DNA from: Brachionus manjavacas
Taxonomy: Eukaryota; Rotifera; Eurotatoria; Ploima; Brachionidae
DNA length: 64,000 bases
Direction: 5' to 3'
Assembly (NCBI GenBank): GCA_019054805.1
Contig: JAHQIY010000004.1
Location: forward strand, 3,906,001-3,970,000
Under the pieces are notes generated by a model. That model was not told where the DNA came from and searched no databases. It worked only from the letters and a program-made list of their open reading frames with translations. Shown in pieces: positions 13,007 through 22,777 of the stretch. Each line of letters opens with the position of its first letter. Within the stretch, counting starts at the first letter, position 1. The translations under genes and the position numbers were made by a program.

Positions 13007-13225
13007 ACTATTTAAACATTTGCCACATGAAACAATCTTTTCCAATTTATGTCTTTTCAACTTTAATTTTTTTTAGCTTATTTACTCTATTTTGATTCTT
13101 TTTTTTATCTAATTTTATTTACTTTAATTTTATTTTTATTTTATTTTTTTTATTTTATTTTTAATTTATTCTGAGGGAGCTTTAGCTCGGTACAGAAAAC
13201 AAATAAATAAATTTTTTGAAGTTGT

Positions 13226-13700
13226 AATAATTTGATGTCAGATTTTATCAAATTTTAACAGAATCAACACCGATCAAATGTTCATCCGTTTTTGTAAATG
13301 CATGAGTTCAGAACATACCAAAAACTGGTATAAAACCATTCGTAATTTGTTCAGCGTAATCAGACATTAGATATTCTGGCTTGTAATCGAAGTTGACCAT
13401 ATCTTGATTGAAAAAAAGAATCGATTAGAAAATAAAAAGGAAGGCTTTGTGTGTTTCGTTAGAACAAATTGCAAAACAAAAAGGTAGAAATGTAAATCTT
13501 TTTCGGTTTTATAAAACTGGAAAGACTTGATGTATAAATTTGTATGTGGCTTTAATACAAATATGTTTTGTTTTTTGACAAAGAAAAGTTAACCTCTTGG
13601 TTTTACGGAATAAACAAAAATCGACTTCTTAGTTTTCACTCGGCTCAGAACGTAAATCTTGGTCCATTTTCAGTTGCAATTTTTTTTGACTTAATGGTTT
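13226..13700. other. Spacer between LINE copies
   Basis: No gene seen. The sequence is somewhat more complex than typical intergenic DNA here and may be decayed LINE material, but no reading frame can be aligned. Confidence 0.4.
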
Positions 13701-14800
13701 TAAAACTATCTTTTTGATATTATGGAAACTCTAGATTTCATCTCAATGAGTCTAGACAAAAGTATTCCTGTTGATGAAATTCTGCTAGATTTTGCGAAAG
13801 CATTTGATACTGATCCGCACAGACGACTAATAGCTAAATTGAAAGCGTATTGCTTTGATGATCTGACACTTAAATGGATTGAAGCTTTTTTGAAAAAAAG
13901 AAGAAATCGAGTTGTTCAAGGTGAAATATTGTCGGATTGGGTTGAGATTTTTAGCGGTGTACCACAAGGATCAGTGATTGGTCCACTTTTGTTCGTTTTG
14001 TATATCAATTATTTACCAAAAGGAATAGAGAATATTGTCAAAATGTATGCAGATGATACAAAAATATTCTCGCAAACGGTATCAGAAATATGCGCAGTGA
14101 AACTTCAATCAGATTTAGATTTAATTTTCAAGTGGACTAAAGATTGGCTTCTTCTCTTCAACAGATCAAAATGTGTGGTTATGCATTACGGTCATAAAAA
14201 CAAAGAATTCACTTATTTTATTAATGGCAAACAGTTATCAACGTTTGAAACCGAAAGAGATCTTGGAGTTATCTTTAATACAAATCTAAGATGGAAAAAT
14301 CAAGTAAAAGAGGCTACAAACAAAGCAAATCATGTGTCAGGAAATCATCAGGAAATCATTCGCTCGTTTTTATTTTTAGTTATTTAGATCATTGTATTTA
14401 AATTTTGTTCGTCCTCTTTTGGAATTTGCTGTGCCTGAATGGTCTCCATTTCTTAAGTCGAATTGTGAGAATCTTGAGAGGATTCAACGCAGATCAAAGA
14501 AATTTGTTTCTTCAATTAGAAACAAACCGTATGAAAGCAGATGAAGGCTTTGAAAATTCCAAATCAAAAAGAAGAAAAAGAGGTGATCTAATTCGATTAT
14601 AAATGTTTGTGCATGGAATAGAAATGGTTGAAAAAAGCAACAATTTAAATGTAACCAAAATCCAAGGAAGAGGTCACTGCTTCAAATATCACTAAGAAAT
14701 TTCGAGGCTCCAACATAGAGATAACTTTTTTTTCAACAGAACCGCTAAAATATGGAACTCACTGCCAAATCAATTAGTTGAAGCACCCAATGTTAACAAA
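13701..14800 (+). mobile_element. CR1-like LINE ORF2 fragment (reverse transcriptase)
   Basis: An open frame (13722-14387) carries RT motif A (LLDFAKAFDTDPH), motif B (SGVPQGSVIGPLLF) and motif C (MYADDTKIF), followed by a thumb-like region with ERDLGVIF. Beyond 14390 the other frames keep the ORF2 tail: RPLLEFAVPEWSPFL, LERIQRR, a GDLI box, and NRTAKIWNSLPNQ near 14,740. Several frame changes separate these blocks. The copy lacks the endonuclease half, so it is 5'-truncated or deleted. The family differs from the LINE at 8.8-13.2 kb (YADDTK rather than FADDLV). Confidence 0.8.
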
Positions 14801-14879
14801 ATCAATTAGTTTCTGCCAGTTGTTTTTTTTCTTGGTTTTTGATTGATTAGTTGTCTCTGTCGATGTAGGTTGGTTAATT

Positions 14880-16285
14880 GATGTCTTTGTTGTTGATTGA
14901 GTTATTTGTGGAAGAATGTGAGACATTCAGTCCTCACACCTTTTCGTTCTTCTAATTTCAATTATGCAAAAGGTGATTATGCTTCTTTGTCAAAGTTTAT
15001 CAGTCATGTAAATCGGCGCCAGGTTTTTTCAGATTTATCGGTTAATGAATTGTATGAAAATCTTATAGTTTTCTACAATTTAGCTTGTGATAAGTTTAAA
15101 AAGAAAATTCAAAGGAGGGATACTAAGCCTTGGATTTCAAGAGACTTGAAATCTCTAATTCGACAGAAATTCTCAGCGTGGCAATCTTATGCAGCGAGTC
15201 GATGATCACCAGAGATGATTTCTCTACGTTTCCATTATTTGATCACAAAACTGAACAAATCTGCGAGCCAACGACCGACGAGCTTTCAAAAATTTTTTGT
15301 GCATCATTTATCAATGGTATGGTGCCGACTCAATGTTAAAACACCTTTTGGAACACCTTTTAATTTAATATCCGTTTCTCAACATGGTTTTATCCCTTAT
15401 TAGTCGTGTACTACATACCTGCTAGAAACAATCGACATCATTACAAATGCTCTTTCAAGTGGTTTTCCAGGTGATGTTATATATACTGGCTTTGCTAAGG
15501 CATTTGACAAAGTCTCTCATCGCTAGTTGCTCTATAAGCTTAAATTTTATGGTTTTGGTGAGAAATCGATACGATGGATCAGAGATTTCTTAGTTGACCG
15601 TACCCAAAGAGTGGTGCTGAGAGATCATCAATCTGTTTGGACCAAGGTAAAAAGTGGTGTACCACAAGGATCGGTCTTAGGACTTATACTGTTCATTATT
15701 TTTATAAATGACATGCTGGAGATGATCAATTCTCATTGTGAAGCCAACGCTGATGAAACCAAGATGATCTCAGTCATAAAAAACTTAAGATCTATGGAAA
15801 CATTACAGAAAGATTTGGATAATGTGGCAAGATGGTCTAGTGATTGGTCGACTCATTTAAATGCCGATAAGTGTAAGATTGTACAGTTTAGAAGGCTAAA
15901 CAAGAAATTTGACTTTGATATTCAATTTTGCCCAAGTAAAAAACCATTAACCAAGTCAGATTGTGAAAAAGATCTTTGGATATATATAAATCATGACTTA
16001 AAATGGAACGTCCAAATTTAAGAAGGCACAGAAAATCAATGCATCGAGAGCAAGTTAGGAATTGTTTACCAAGATTTAACTTTTTTTTTCAATAGGGTTG
16101 TGAACGATTGGAACAGTCTGCTGGTGGATGTGGTCGAAGCAAGAAGTTTGAACTCTTTCAAATTTGACAAGTGCCTCTTTGAAAATCGCGAAGTATCTGG
16201 GAGCTTGCTTGAATATTATTCAAGTTGAAGATTATTTTAACTACTACTTTTACTACTAAAAAATAAGCAGACTGAGGGAACAGTT
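14880..16285 (+). mobile_element. Second CR1-like LINE fragment, internally deleted
   Basis: The copy starts in the endonuclease-RT linker (14897-15205, with RRDTKPWISRDLKSL), jumps across a deletion, then continues in RT (15527-16021): VPQGSVLG and, in place of YADD, NADE, so the catalytic aspartate pair is altered. Just upstream (15,480-15,525) is TGFAKAFDKVSHR, interrupted by a stop. After 16021 a further deletion leads to RVVNDWNSLL and the ORF2 C-terminus, ending at about 16,230. The 3' region contains ctgagggaac, similar to ctgagggagc in the 3' region of the LINE at 8.8-13.2 kb. Confidence 0.8.
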
Positions 16286-16999
16286 CAAATTATATTTGAT
16301 AATTAAAAACTATGTTTTTACTGAATTAATTTATTTATTAAACCAAAGGTTTAAAGTGAAAATGAAATTGAATAAAATTGGGATTGTTACCGAGTCTAGG
16401 TTTTGGGCTTATGGGTATTTATACACCGGACCTAGAGGATTTTTTGCAAGGATTACGGTTTTACCATTCTCCAAAGTTTTATTTAATGAACGAAACATAA
16501 GAGTAAGCTTTCACTTAAAATAAAAATTTTGATTCTAAATACAAATTTTATGACCAAAACCAAAATCATCGTCCACATCATTAACAAAAAAATGGGTTCT
16601 TGAGTTCTTATTAAGTTGACAAGATAATCATTCATTATAAGTTATGAATATTTTTTTAAATTTTTTACTTTTAAATTCACGGATAGAGAGATAAAAAATA
16701 ATCTGATATTTGTTATCTTGGTGTTTAAAAAACCTATTCGTTTTGATTTTTTAACCTGAAATGAAACAGATAAACAAAAAACGTGTAATATAATTAATAC
16801 TCATTTTTTTATTAAAAAATACCATAAATTTAATAATACATCCATATATCAATTAAAAAAATATTTGTTTTAATGATCTTATAATAAATTGATAAAAATA
16901 TTATCAATTTTACTGATTTTGTACTTAATTGATTAAAAGTATACTTTTTTAAATTAAAAAACACCTAAATTATTCTTTTTGGCTCAAACACTACAAGTG
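16286..16999. other. AT-rich spacer
   Basis: No supported feature. A 75-codon open frame at 16296-16523 matches nothing I recognise. Confidence 0.45.
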
Positions 17000-17408
17000 C
17001 AATCATGTTATTTCGTGTTTGTTTAGACTCCAGTTACTGGATTTCAGGTCAATTGGCTTGGATTTGCCGAAACATAACAACAAAAAAAGAGGTGCTCCTG
17101 CTAAAACTCTAAAAAGTCTTCAAATTCAACCGTCTGATCTAAGAGAACCAGAACATGCATCGGTTTCTTTCGCTCATTCCAATGGTAAACTGGATGCGAT
17201 CGGTGTACGATATAAACGTCTCGTACGTGCCATCCGCCGACAATCCGGTGGACGCGCCTTCCAGGCGCACAACACCATAAATGGAGCCTTGGAGCCACAC
17301 CTATATATAAAAGCTGCTCTCCGTCATTCCGACAGCTTTCGAACTTTTTATTTTTAACTTTCAATAAAAACGACTGACTCGTGGTCAAGCCACCGGTCAG
17401 CCAACATT
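17000..17408 (+). mobile_element. Possible remnant of an LTR retroelement 3' end (fossil)
   Basis: This block is far richer in G and C than its surroundings. Its first part encodes a basic, proline-containing stretch (KKRGAPAKTLKS) of the kind found at the C-terminus of element polyproteins or SWIM/MULE proteins. Its second part has promoter-like order: a TATA box (tatatataaaag, about 17303), then 45-60 bp later an AATAAA signal (about 17361), then an end in ...CA at about 17405. That layout suits an LTR. No second LTR is visible in the window, so it would be a broken, old remnant or solo LTR. A MULE-related fragment is the main alternative. Confidence 0.3.
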
Positions 17409-17851
17409 TTTGAAAATTTGGTAAAGAAAATTTGATATTCGACGTTGATGAATCAGTTCCAGGACCAAGTAGCAAGCGACAAAAAAACTACTGAAAGTGT
17501 GAGTAAAATTTGCGAAATGTGTGGTAAGCCTTTTCAAAAAAAATTGTATTATTTTCGTCCAAAAAATAAATGTAAACAAAAAAAAAAGTAACTAGTTAAA
17601 AAAAAAAATTTGAGAAATTTTTTGTTCCTTTTAGTAAATTTTTTTTCTATTTGATATATTTTTATTAAATTTGGTAATAAATATATTTTTTTGTGGTTTA
17701 TCTATTATTTTATTATGATTTAATAAATTTATGGTATTTTTATTAAAACAATGATATTTTTTATTAAATATATGTTATGCAAGTGTTAACGTCCAACAAA
17801 AAATAATAAGTTTTCACCATTTTAACAATCATATTTTTGAACAAGATTTTA
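17409..17851. other. AT-rich spacer and 3' flank of the hydrolase gene
   Basis: No gene seen; presumably contains the 3' UTR of the minus-strand hydrolase that ends at 17852. Confidence 0.45.
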
Positions 17852-19585
17852 TTAAATTTGATTAAATCTCTTAAAATGCATTCTTGATTTGATATCTAAT
17901 AAAGGTCCACCATAGTAAATAGTCTGGGTGCTTTTAACAGGTGGACTGGTATCACTTTCAATAGGATTACCAGTGTTTGGATTTGCGCTAATATATGGAT
18001 AGAAGCTGCTTGTGATTGCCAATCGTATTCTGTGGCCTGGTCGAAATGTGTGACCCATTTCATGCATTTTGATTAATAGATTGTACATTTTATCCTTTTC
18101 TAGCAAAACTTCCTTATCGAAGCCCTCTCTGTATCGAGTTCTCATCTGATTCGCACCCATCGAGCTTAGTTTAATTGAGCGCCCGTCTGGTTGAACATCC
18201 ATGAGATAAGCAACAAAATCTGTGTCTCTAACATTCGTCGAAAAAGTAAGCTCCAAATTTACTTCGCCTAAAATTGTAATGGGTTTTTCAATCACATCAC
18301 TTGTGTAGACCAAAAAATCTGATCTATTCAGATAAAAATTCAAATCGATCGGCTCAAAAATTCTACTGTTAACATCACTTCTAACAGGCTCGTTTGGATC
18401 ATAATCAAAGCTGTCTTTTCCAAAGTCTGGTTCATCAAAGCTTAGCTTTCCATCTCCCTTTAAGCTGTTTGATCCTTCAAGACTACTTAGATATAAATAC
18501 AAATCTTCATAATTATCTTGTATTAAAAACGAACCATGAAGCCATTTATTCGATCCGGTGATGTATAGCCTGCTCTTGTCCCAATTTGGACGAGTTTTGT
18601 TCTTGAGACACCAGTCAAAAAACTCTCTGGTCATATTCATACCTGGCAAATGAACGTTTTCATCCAAAATAATATCTCCTATTTTTGCAGCTGGTTCTCC
18701 TGTCTTAAAATCATATCCGCCGTCAGCTGCATTGTTATGCATATAAGGACCGATTATAATGAAATGATCATTTTTATTCGGTGTGTATAAACTTGCCTCT
18801 CTAAATCTCATTACAGTGCCGTACAAGGTTCCGTCATACCAACCAGTAAAAGCCAAACTTGGGATATTAATTTTAGAGTATTCTTCCGGTTTGATAATTA
18901 TTTTCTGCCAGAAAGAATCTAAGGTTGGATGCTGGAGGAATTTTCTAAAAAGTGGCAAAACTCTGCCTGTCGCAAATTCGTCCAAAGTATTTAAAGGCTT
19001 GTACTTCAGCCATTCAAAGGGATCTTCATTGACCCAACTCATGGAATTATTTTCCAATTTGGCTATTTTTCCGATCCAGTAAAGGCACCATTCGATTGAA
19101 AGGGCGTTTTCATAAGGTGGATGTTCTAATGGCCTGCCATAAGTTGCACTTGGAGTAATGCATTTTAAGCTGGGTGGTTGTTGGGCAGCTATAAACCATT
19201 GATTAGTACCCGAGTAAGAGTGACCTATCATACCAATCTGACTATTGCACCAACTTTGTTTGCTAATCCATTCAATTAAATCATAGCCATCTTCTCCTTC
19301 TTTTGCAAAAAATTCAAATTCACCCTCAGAGTCTCCGGAACCTCGGCTGTCTGCAATCACAAAAACATAGCCCTGTGAGAACCAATATTCGGCCTCTGGG
19401 CGATATTCCAACTCTAGTTTTCTACCATAAGGGGTTATTTTTAAAATAACAGGATATTTTCCTTCAATTACGGAATAGAAATCTACAGCAAGCTTGACTC
19501 CGTCTCGCATCGAAACATAATCGGTTTCGAACTGAAAACAGGCTTTAAAAAAAATAAAGATGGGTAAAAAATTTAAATATCTCAT
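17852..19585 (-). CDS. Secreted CocE/NonD-family alpha/beta hydrolase (S15-like)
   Basis: This is a single uninterrupted 577-residue frame, close to the usual size of CocE/NonD acyl hydrolases. An N-terminal hydrophobic segment (residues 1-19, ending KACFQF) looks like a signal peptide. The alpha/beta-hydrolase core has the family strand VILKITPYGR, then IADSRGSGDSEG, the nucleophile elbow GHSYSG (Ser123), the aspartate in TGWYDG (Asp251) and the histidine in GPYMH (His283), so the catalytic triad appears complete. The C-terminal third is the X-Pro-dipeptidyl-peptidase-type jelly roll. Such enzymes cleave esters or amides; the substrate is unknown. The gene has no intron, unlike nearly all other host genes here, and its family is mainly bacterial, so horizontal origin is likely. 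It lies 1.8 kb downstream of another intronless bacterial-type gene on the same strand. Confidence 0.85.
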   Translation of the reverse strand: MRYLNFLPIFIFFKACFQFETDYVSMRDGVKLAVDFYSVIEGKYPVILKITPYGRKLELEYRPEAEYWFSQGYVFVIADSRGSGDSEGEFEFFAKEGEDGYDLIEWISKQSWCNSQIGMIGHSYSGTNQWFIAAQQPPSLKCITPSATYGRPLEHPPYENALSIEWCLYWIGKIAKLENNSMSWVNEDPFEWLKYKPLNTLDEFATGRVLPLFRKFLQHPTLDSFWQKIIIKPEEYSKINIPSLAFTGWYDGTLYGTVMRFREASLYTPNKNDHFIIIGPYMHNNAADGGYDFKTGEPAAKIGDIILDENVHLPGMNMTREFFDWCLKNKTRPNWDKSRLYITGSNKWLHGSFLIQDNYEDLYLYLSSLEGSNSLKGDGKLSFDEPDFGKDSFDYDPNEPVRSDVNSRIFEPIDLNFYLNRSDFLVYTSDVIEKPITILGEVNLELTFSTNVRDTDFVAYLMDVQPDGRSIKLSSMGANQMRTRYREGFDKEVLLEKDKMYNLLIKMHEMGHTFRPGHRIRLAITSSFYPYISANPNTGNPIESDTSPPVKSTQTIYYGGPLLDIKSRMHFKRFNQI

Positions 19586-20590
19586 AATTTTTTTCAGTTT
19601 ATACCAAAAATGAAGTGTTTAAGCAGCTAATTTTTTTTCCAAATTTAAATTAATTTAATGAAATTTATTTTAGATTTATCCTTTAAGATACGATCTTTAA
19701 AATTTTTTTCCTTACCTTTTAAATTTAAATGCTAAATCAATAAAATGAATTTAAAAATAGCTAAATATTAACACTATCATATTTTAAGAAGTTTCAAATT
19801 ACTAGGATTTATTTTGTTCTAATACTAAATTGGGTTTTAATATTTTTAAATAAAATTAAATAGGAATAATAATTAATCGAATGTATTACTTTTCAATTTT
19901 ATTTAATTAAAGTTTTAATATTTATTCGTGCAACATTCATAATTCGAAAATACCAAAGAAAATAGTCTTAATACAAGCAAAAAGAAATTCATTTGAAAAA
20001 AAAATATGCAAAAGGCTTTTAAGAATACCTTATCTAAAGAATTTTTAAGATTCAAGTTTACGATTTTATTCAAAAATAAAAAATTTTCTTTACAAAATCA
20101 TTTGAAAAAAAATTCATAAAATTTAAAATAAATTGTTTCATTAAAATTTTTAAATTTTATTGAAAACATTTTTATGAATTGAAAAGTTCATGCTTAAAAA
20201 AAATTAATGATAAGATATTAATTCCCTGAATTAAACTGATAAATGAAAAAAACTTAAGCAGTTAAAATAAAGAGAGAAAAAATCCACCCTCAACATTTTT
20301 TGAAAAAAAAATTTTTTGATTAATTAGGGTTACCCTAAACCCTCAACTTTGAATTCAAATAAAAGGGAACCAAAAACTTAAAAAAACAAGGTTTTCAATA
20401 ATAATTTACATTCTATAAATTATGACCAAACATCAATAGCAAAGCATAAACCATTGATTGAATTAAAGACTTTTTTAAAAATATTTAAAATTCTTCTAGT
20501 AATTTTTCAAAATTGGCAAGTTAAACAAATAAAATATTGAATAAAATTTTCTGAAAGTGTACTTAAAAAGCGTGGCTTGTTAGTAAATAA
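19586..20590. other. Intergenic stretch between the two intronless genes
   Basis: Poly-A and poly-T rich; no gene found. A short telomere-like string (ttagggttaccctaaaccct, 20327-20346) occurs in it but is not repeated. Confidence 0.45.
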
Positions 20591-20596
20591 AATAAG

Positions 20597-20850
20597 AAAT
20601 AATAATAATAATTCTTTATTTGCTATCCAATAGGATAAAAGGGGAAGCGCTCATCTTCTTTACTATTACCTTTTAGAAGGACGTGTCTGGTCAAACACAG
20701 AGGTTACAGCATCAAAATTTTCTTTTTTTGATGAAAAGGTTTAGACATGTGTCCTCTAATGCAGAGACCAAATTTTTGAAACTTATTTCCAAATAGGTTA
20801 GACAGACGTCCCTCGATTGAATTGAAATATAATGTCCGATTCTTTATTAT
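20597..20850 (-). mobile_element. LINE 3' tail, minus strand
   Basis: An AAT microsatellite is followed by tctttatttgctatccaat and then non-AT-rich sequence (aggacgtgtctggtcaaac). Read on the minus strand this ends in an ATT-type tail, the layout expected for a 5'-truncated LINE insertion. No protein motif is legible. Confidence 0.45.
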
Positions 20851-21415
20851 TTTTTCTAATAAATTAATTTTTTAAGTCAAACATTGTATAAACAAAATAA
20901 CCTAGTAATGTTGATACTACTTTTTTGATGTGCCTTTTTCCTGATTATCTCAACAGTTTTCCAAAAATTGGAAATTTCTTCAACTCTGAATTGAACTGCA
21001 TGTTTGCTTGAAAAAAAATTTTAAATTTGTAAAGATTTTTTATTTAATTCGAGAAAGAAAATGAACAGAAATTACAAGGAGTAACATAATAAATAAATAT
21101 TGATCGGATTTTGAAACAGTACTAACCTGGAATATGTAAGGACGCTAAAATTTTAGCAAAAAATTTACTTTGTAATGATATTTAATTAATTGTTAATTTT
21201 TATTAAAAGATTTATGCTATTTAGCAATGGATTTGATTGTTAAATAAATAAGAAAAATTTAAGTAAATTTTATTTTAATTTATTCAATTTACATAAAATT
21301 AAATATTAAGAATTTAAATAAATAATTCTCATTCATAAATATTCTTATAAAATCTATTAACAAATTTTGAATAGAAAAAACCTATTTAAGTTTAGTGAGG
21401 CGTTTTTAAGAGAAA
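20851..21415. other. AT-rich spacer, 3' flank of the glycosyltransferase gene
   Basis: No gene seen. Confidence 0.4.
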
Positions 21416-22777
21416 TTAATTTTCAAGGAACTCTTCGACTAGATCAGCAGATATTTTACTTCCATTATATTGCCGGCAAATTTTGGTAAAATTCAACATT
21501 GTGTCAAAATATGAGCTATCTTTTAGAATAGTCTCAAGAGCTATTGTTAAGTCACTTGGAGTAGTCTTTAGTGGATCAAATCTAATTCCTAAATTTAAAT
21601 CATCACAGAGACGATGTGCTACAAAAGGCTGATCCGCTTTTATTGGTAAGCACACCATTGGGACACCATACTGAATTGATTCACTGGCACTATTCATTCC
21701 ACAATGAGTGATGAACACTGATGTTCTTTCTAAAACGTCAACTTGTGGAACCGACTCCATGAGCAAAATATTTGGCGGAAGATTAAGCTTTCCATTTAAA
21801 ATTTTATCATGATATATTTTTTTATTATTTTTGCCAACAGATAGCACAACTTTTAGATCATAAGATTTTTCATTATTTCGTTCATTAAACAATCTAATAG
21901 ACTCTATAATTAAGTCATAAATAAAAATATTTTCATTAAAAACAGTTCCTAGAGACGCATAAACTAGTTTTAGACTGCTAGTCTTGCGAGAAAAATTAGG
22001 ATTTATTGGTTCAAACAAATCTAGAATTTCTGCTAGTTTTGGATCAAAATAATCTGACTTTCTAACCATTTCAGATATACATGGTCCAACGAATTTGAAT
22101 GTTTTATCATAGCCTTCACTAAATGGATGAAGTTCTGGAAAAACTGACACAATGTTTAGTTTATCTGAATGAGTATTCGTAAACTCAACTGTATTGTAGA
22201 TGTCTATGCCAAATTTCCAACTGAATAAAGTTTGTTTGAAAATTATTCTTGCCAAATTTGTTATGTAACGCAAACTGCTACTTTGAAATTTTTTTATCAA
22301 TTCATCGTTAGGGTAGATACCCTTTTTGTTAACAAAACAAGTATAAAAATTAATTGCCATAGGCGGACTTGTCTCTATTAAACCCTTATTGAATCTTGCT
22401 TCCATAATCTTCAAAGCAAATCGCGCTGGTAAAGACATATGATCATAAACTACCAAATCTGGTCGGTCTCTTTCGATTTCTTTGATCAAAAATGGTACTT
22501 CTAGGTACGAACAGTTGATCATTTTAAAAAAAAAGCTCTCAATATCACCATTTTTGTCTTCATTCAAAGGTTTGCTCTTCAAATCTTTCATGGGCATATT
22601 TGAATATTGACGAAAAGTTGATCCAGTTTTTTCAATTAGATTTTGCTGCTCTGAATTTCCATAAAAAAATACATCATATTTCTGTTTCAAAACAAGTTCT
22701 CTTGCTAATCCAGTAATGGGGTTTATATGTCCAAAAGATGGAAGTACCATTATGAATATTTTTTTTCTACAATCCAT
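21416..22777 (-). CDS. MGT-family (GT1) glycosyltransferase, bacterial type
   Basis: This is an intronless frame of 453 residues. It transfers a sugar from a nucleotide sugar to a small lipophilic acceptor; the acceptor is unknown. The N-terminal Rossmann half begins with PSFGHINP, where His17 is the expected catalytic base, and DLVVYDHMSLPARFA supplies the likely partner aspartate. The C-terminal donor-binding half has YASLGTVFN, ESVPQVDVL and the GT1 signature THCGMNSASESIQYGVP followed by KADQ, whose last two residues normally contact the sugar. Animal UDP-glucuronosyltransferases are about 520 residues, with a signal peptide and a C-terminal membrane anchor. This protein has neither and matches the bacterial macrolide-type (MGT) architecture. 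With its lack of introns, this suggests horizontal acquisition. It probably acts in the cytosol. Confidence 0.88.
   Translation of the reverse strand: MDCRKKIFIMVLPSFGHINPITGLARELVLKQKYDVFFYGNSEQQNLIEKTGSTFRQYSNMPMKDLKSKPLNEDKNGDIESFFFKMINCSYLEVPFLIKEIERDRPDLVVYDHMSLPARFALKIMEARFNKGLIETSPPMAINFYTCFVNKKGIYPNDELIKKFQSSSLRYITNLARIIFKQTLFSWKFGIDIYNTVEFTNTHSDKLNIVSVFPELHPFSEGYDKTFKFVGPCISEMVRKSDYFDPKLAEILDLFEPINPNFSRKTSSLKLVYASLGTVFNENIFIYDLIIESIRLFNERNNEKSYDLKVVLSVGKNNKKIYHDKILNGKLNLPPNILLMESVPQVDVLERTSVFITHCGMNSASESIQYGVPMVCLPIKADQPFVAHRLCDDLNLGIRFDPLKTTPSDLTIALETILKDSSYFDTMLNFTKICRQYNGSKISADLVEEFLEN

Larger units (their letters stand above)
8815..13225 (+). mobile_element. Nearly complete non-LTR retrotransposon (LINE, Jockey-like)
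   Basis: The element has a short 5' leader, ORF1 with zinc knuckles, ORF2 with an endonuclease and a reverse transcriptase, and a 3' region of about 220 bp that ends around aaataaataaattttt. ORF1 and ORF2 overlap by the four bases ATGA (10191-10194). Three lesions are visible: a one-base slip in an A-run near 9283-9288 (ORF1), an in-frame TAA at 11220, and a one-base slip in an A-run near 12424-12429 (ORF2). The 5' boundary is an estimate because no target-site duplication could be identified. A decayed relative lies at 38,985-40,760. Confidence 0.85.

Noticed and set aside
17101-17475. Minus-strand 124-codon frame in the GC-rich block
   Set aside because: It is antisense to the LTR-like block, and its length is explained by local GC content; no motif.
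20327-20346. Telomere-like ttagggttaccctaaaccct
   Set aside because: Only about three units and no array; too short to call an interstitial telomere. A similar ccctaaaccct at about 38,543 is also isolated.
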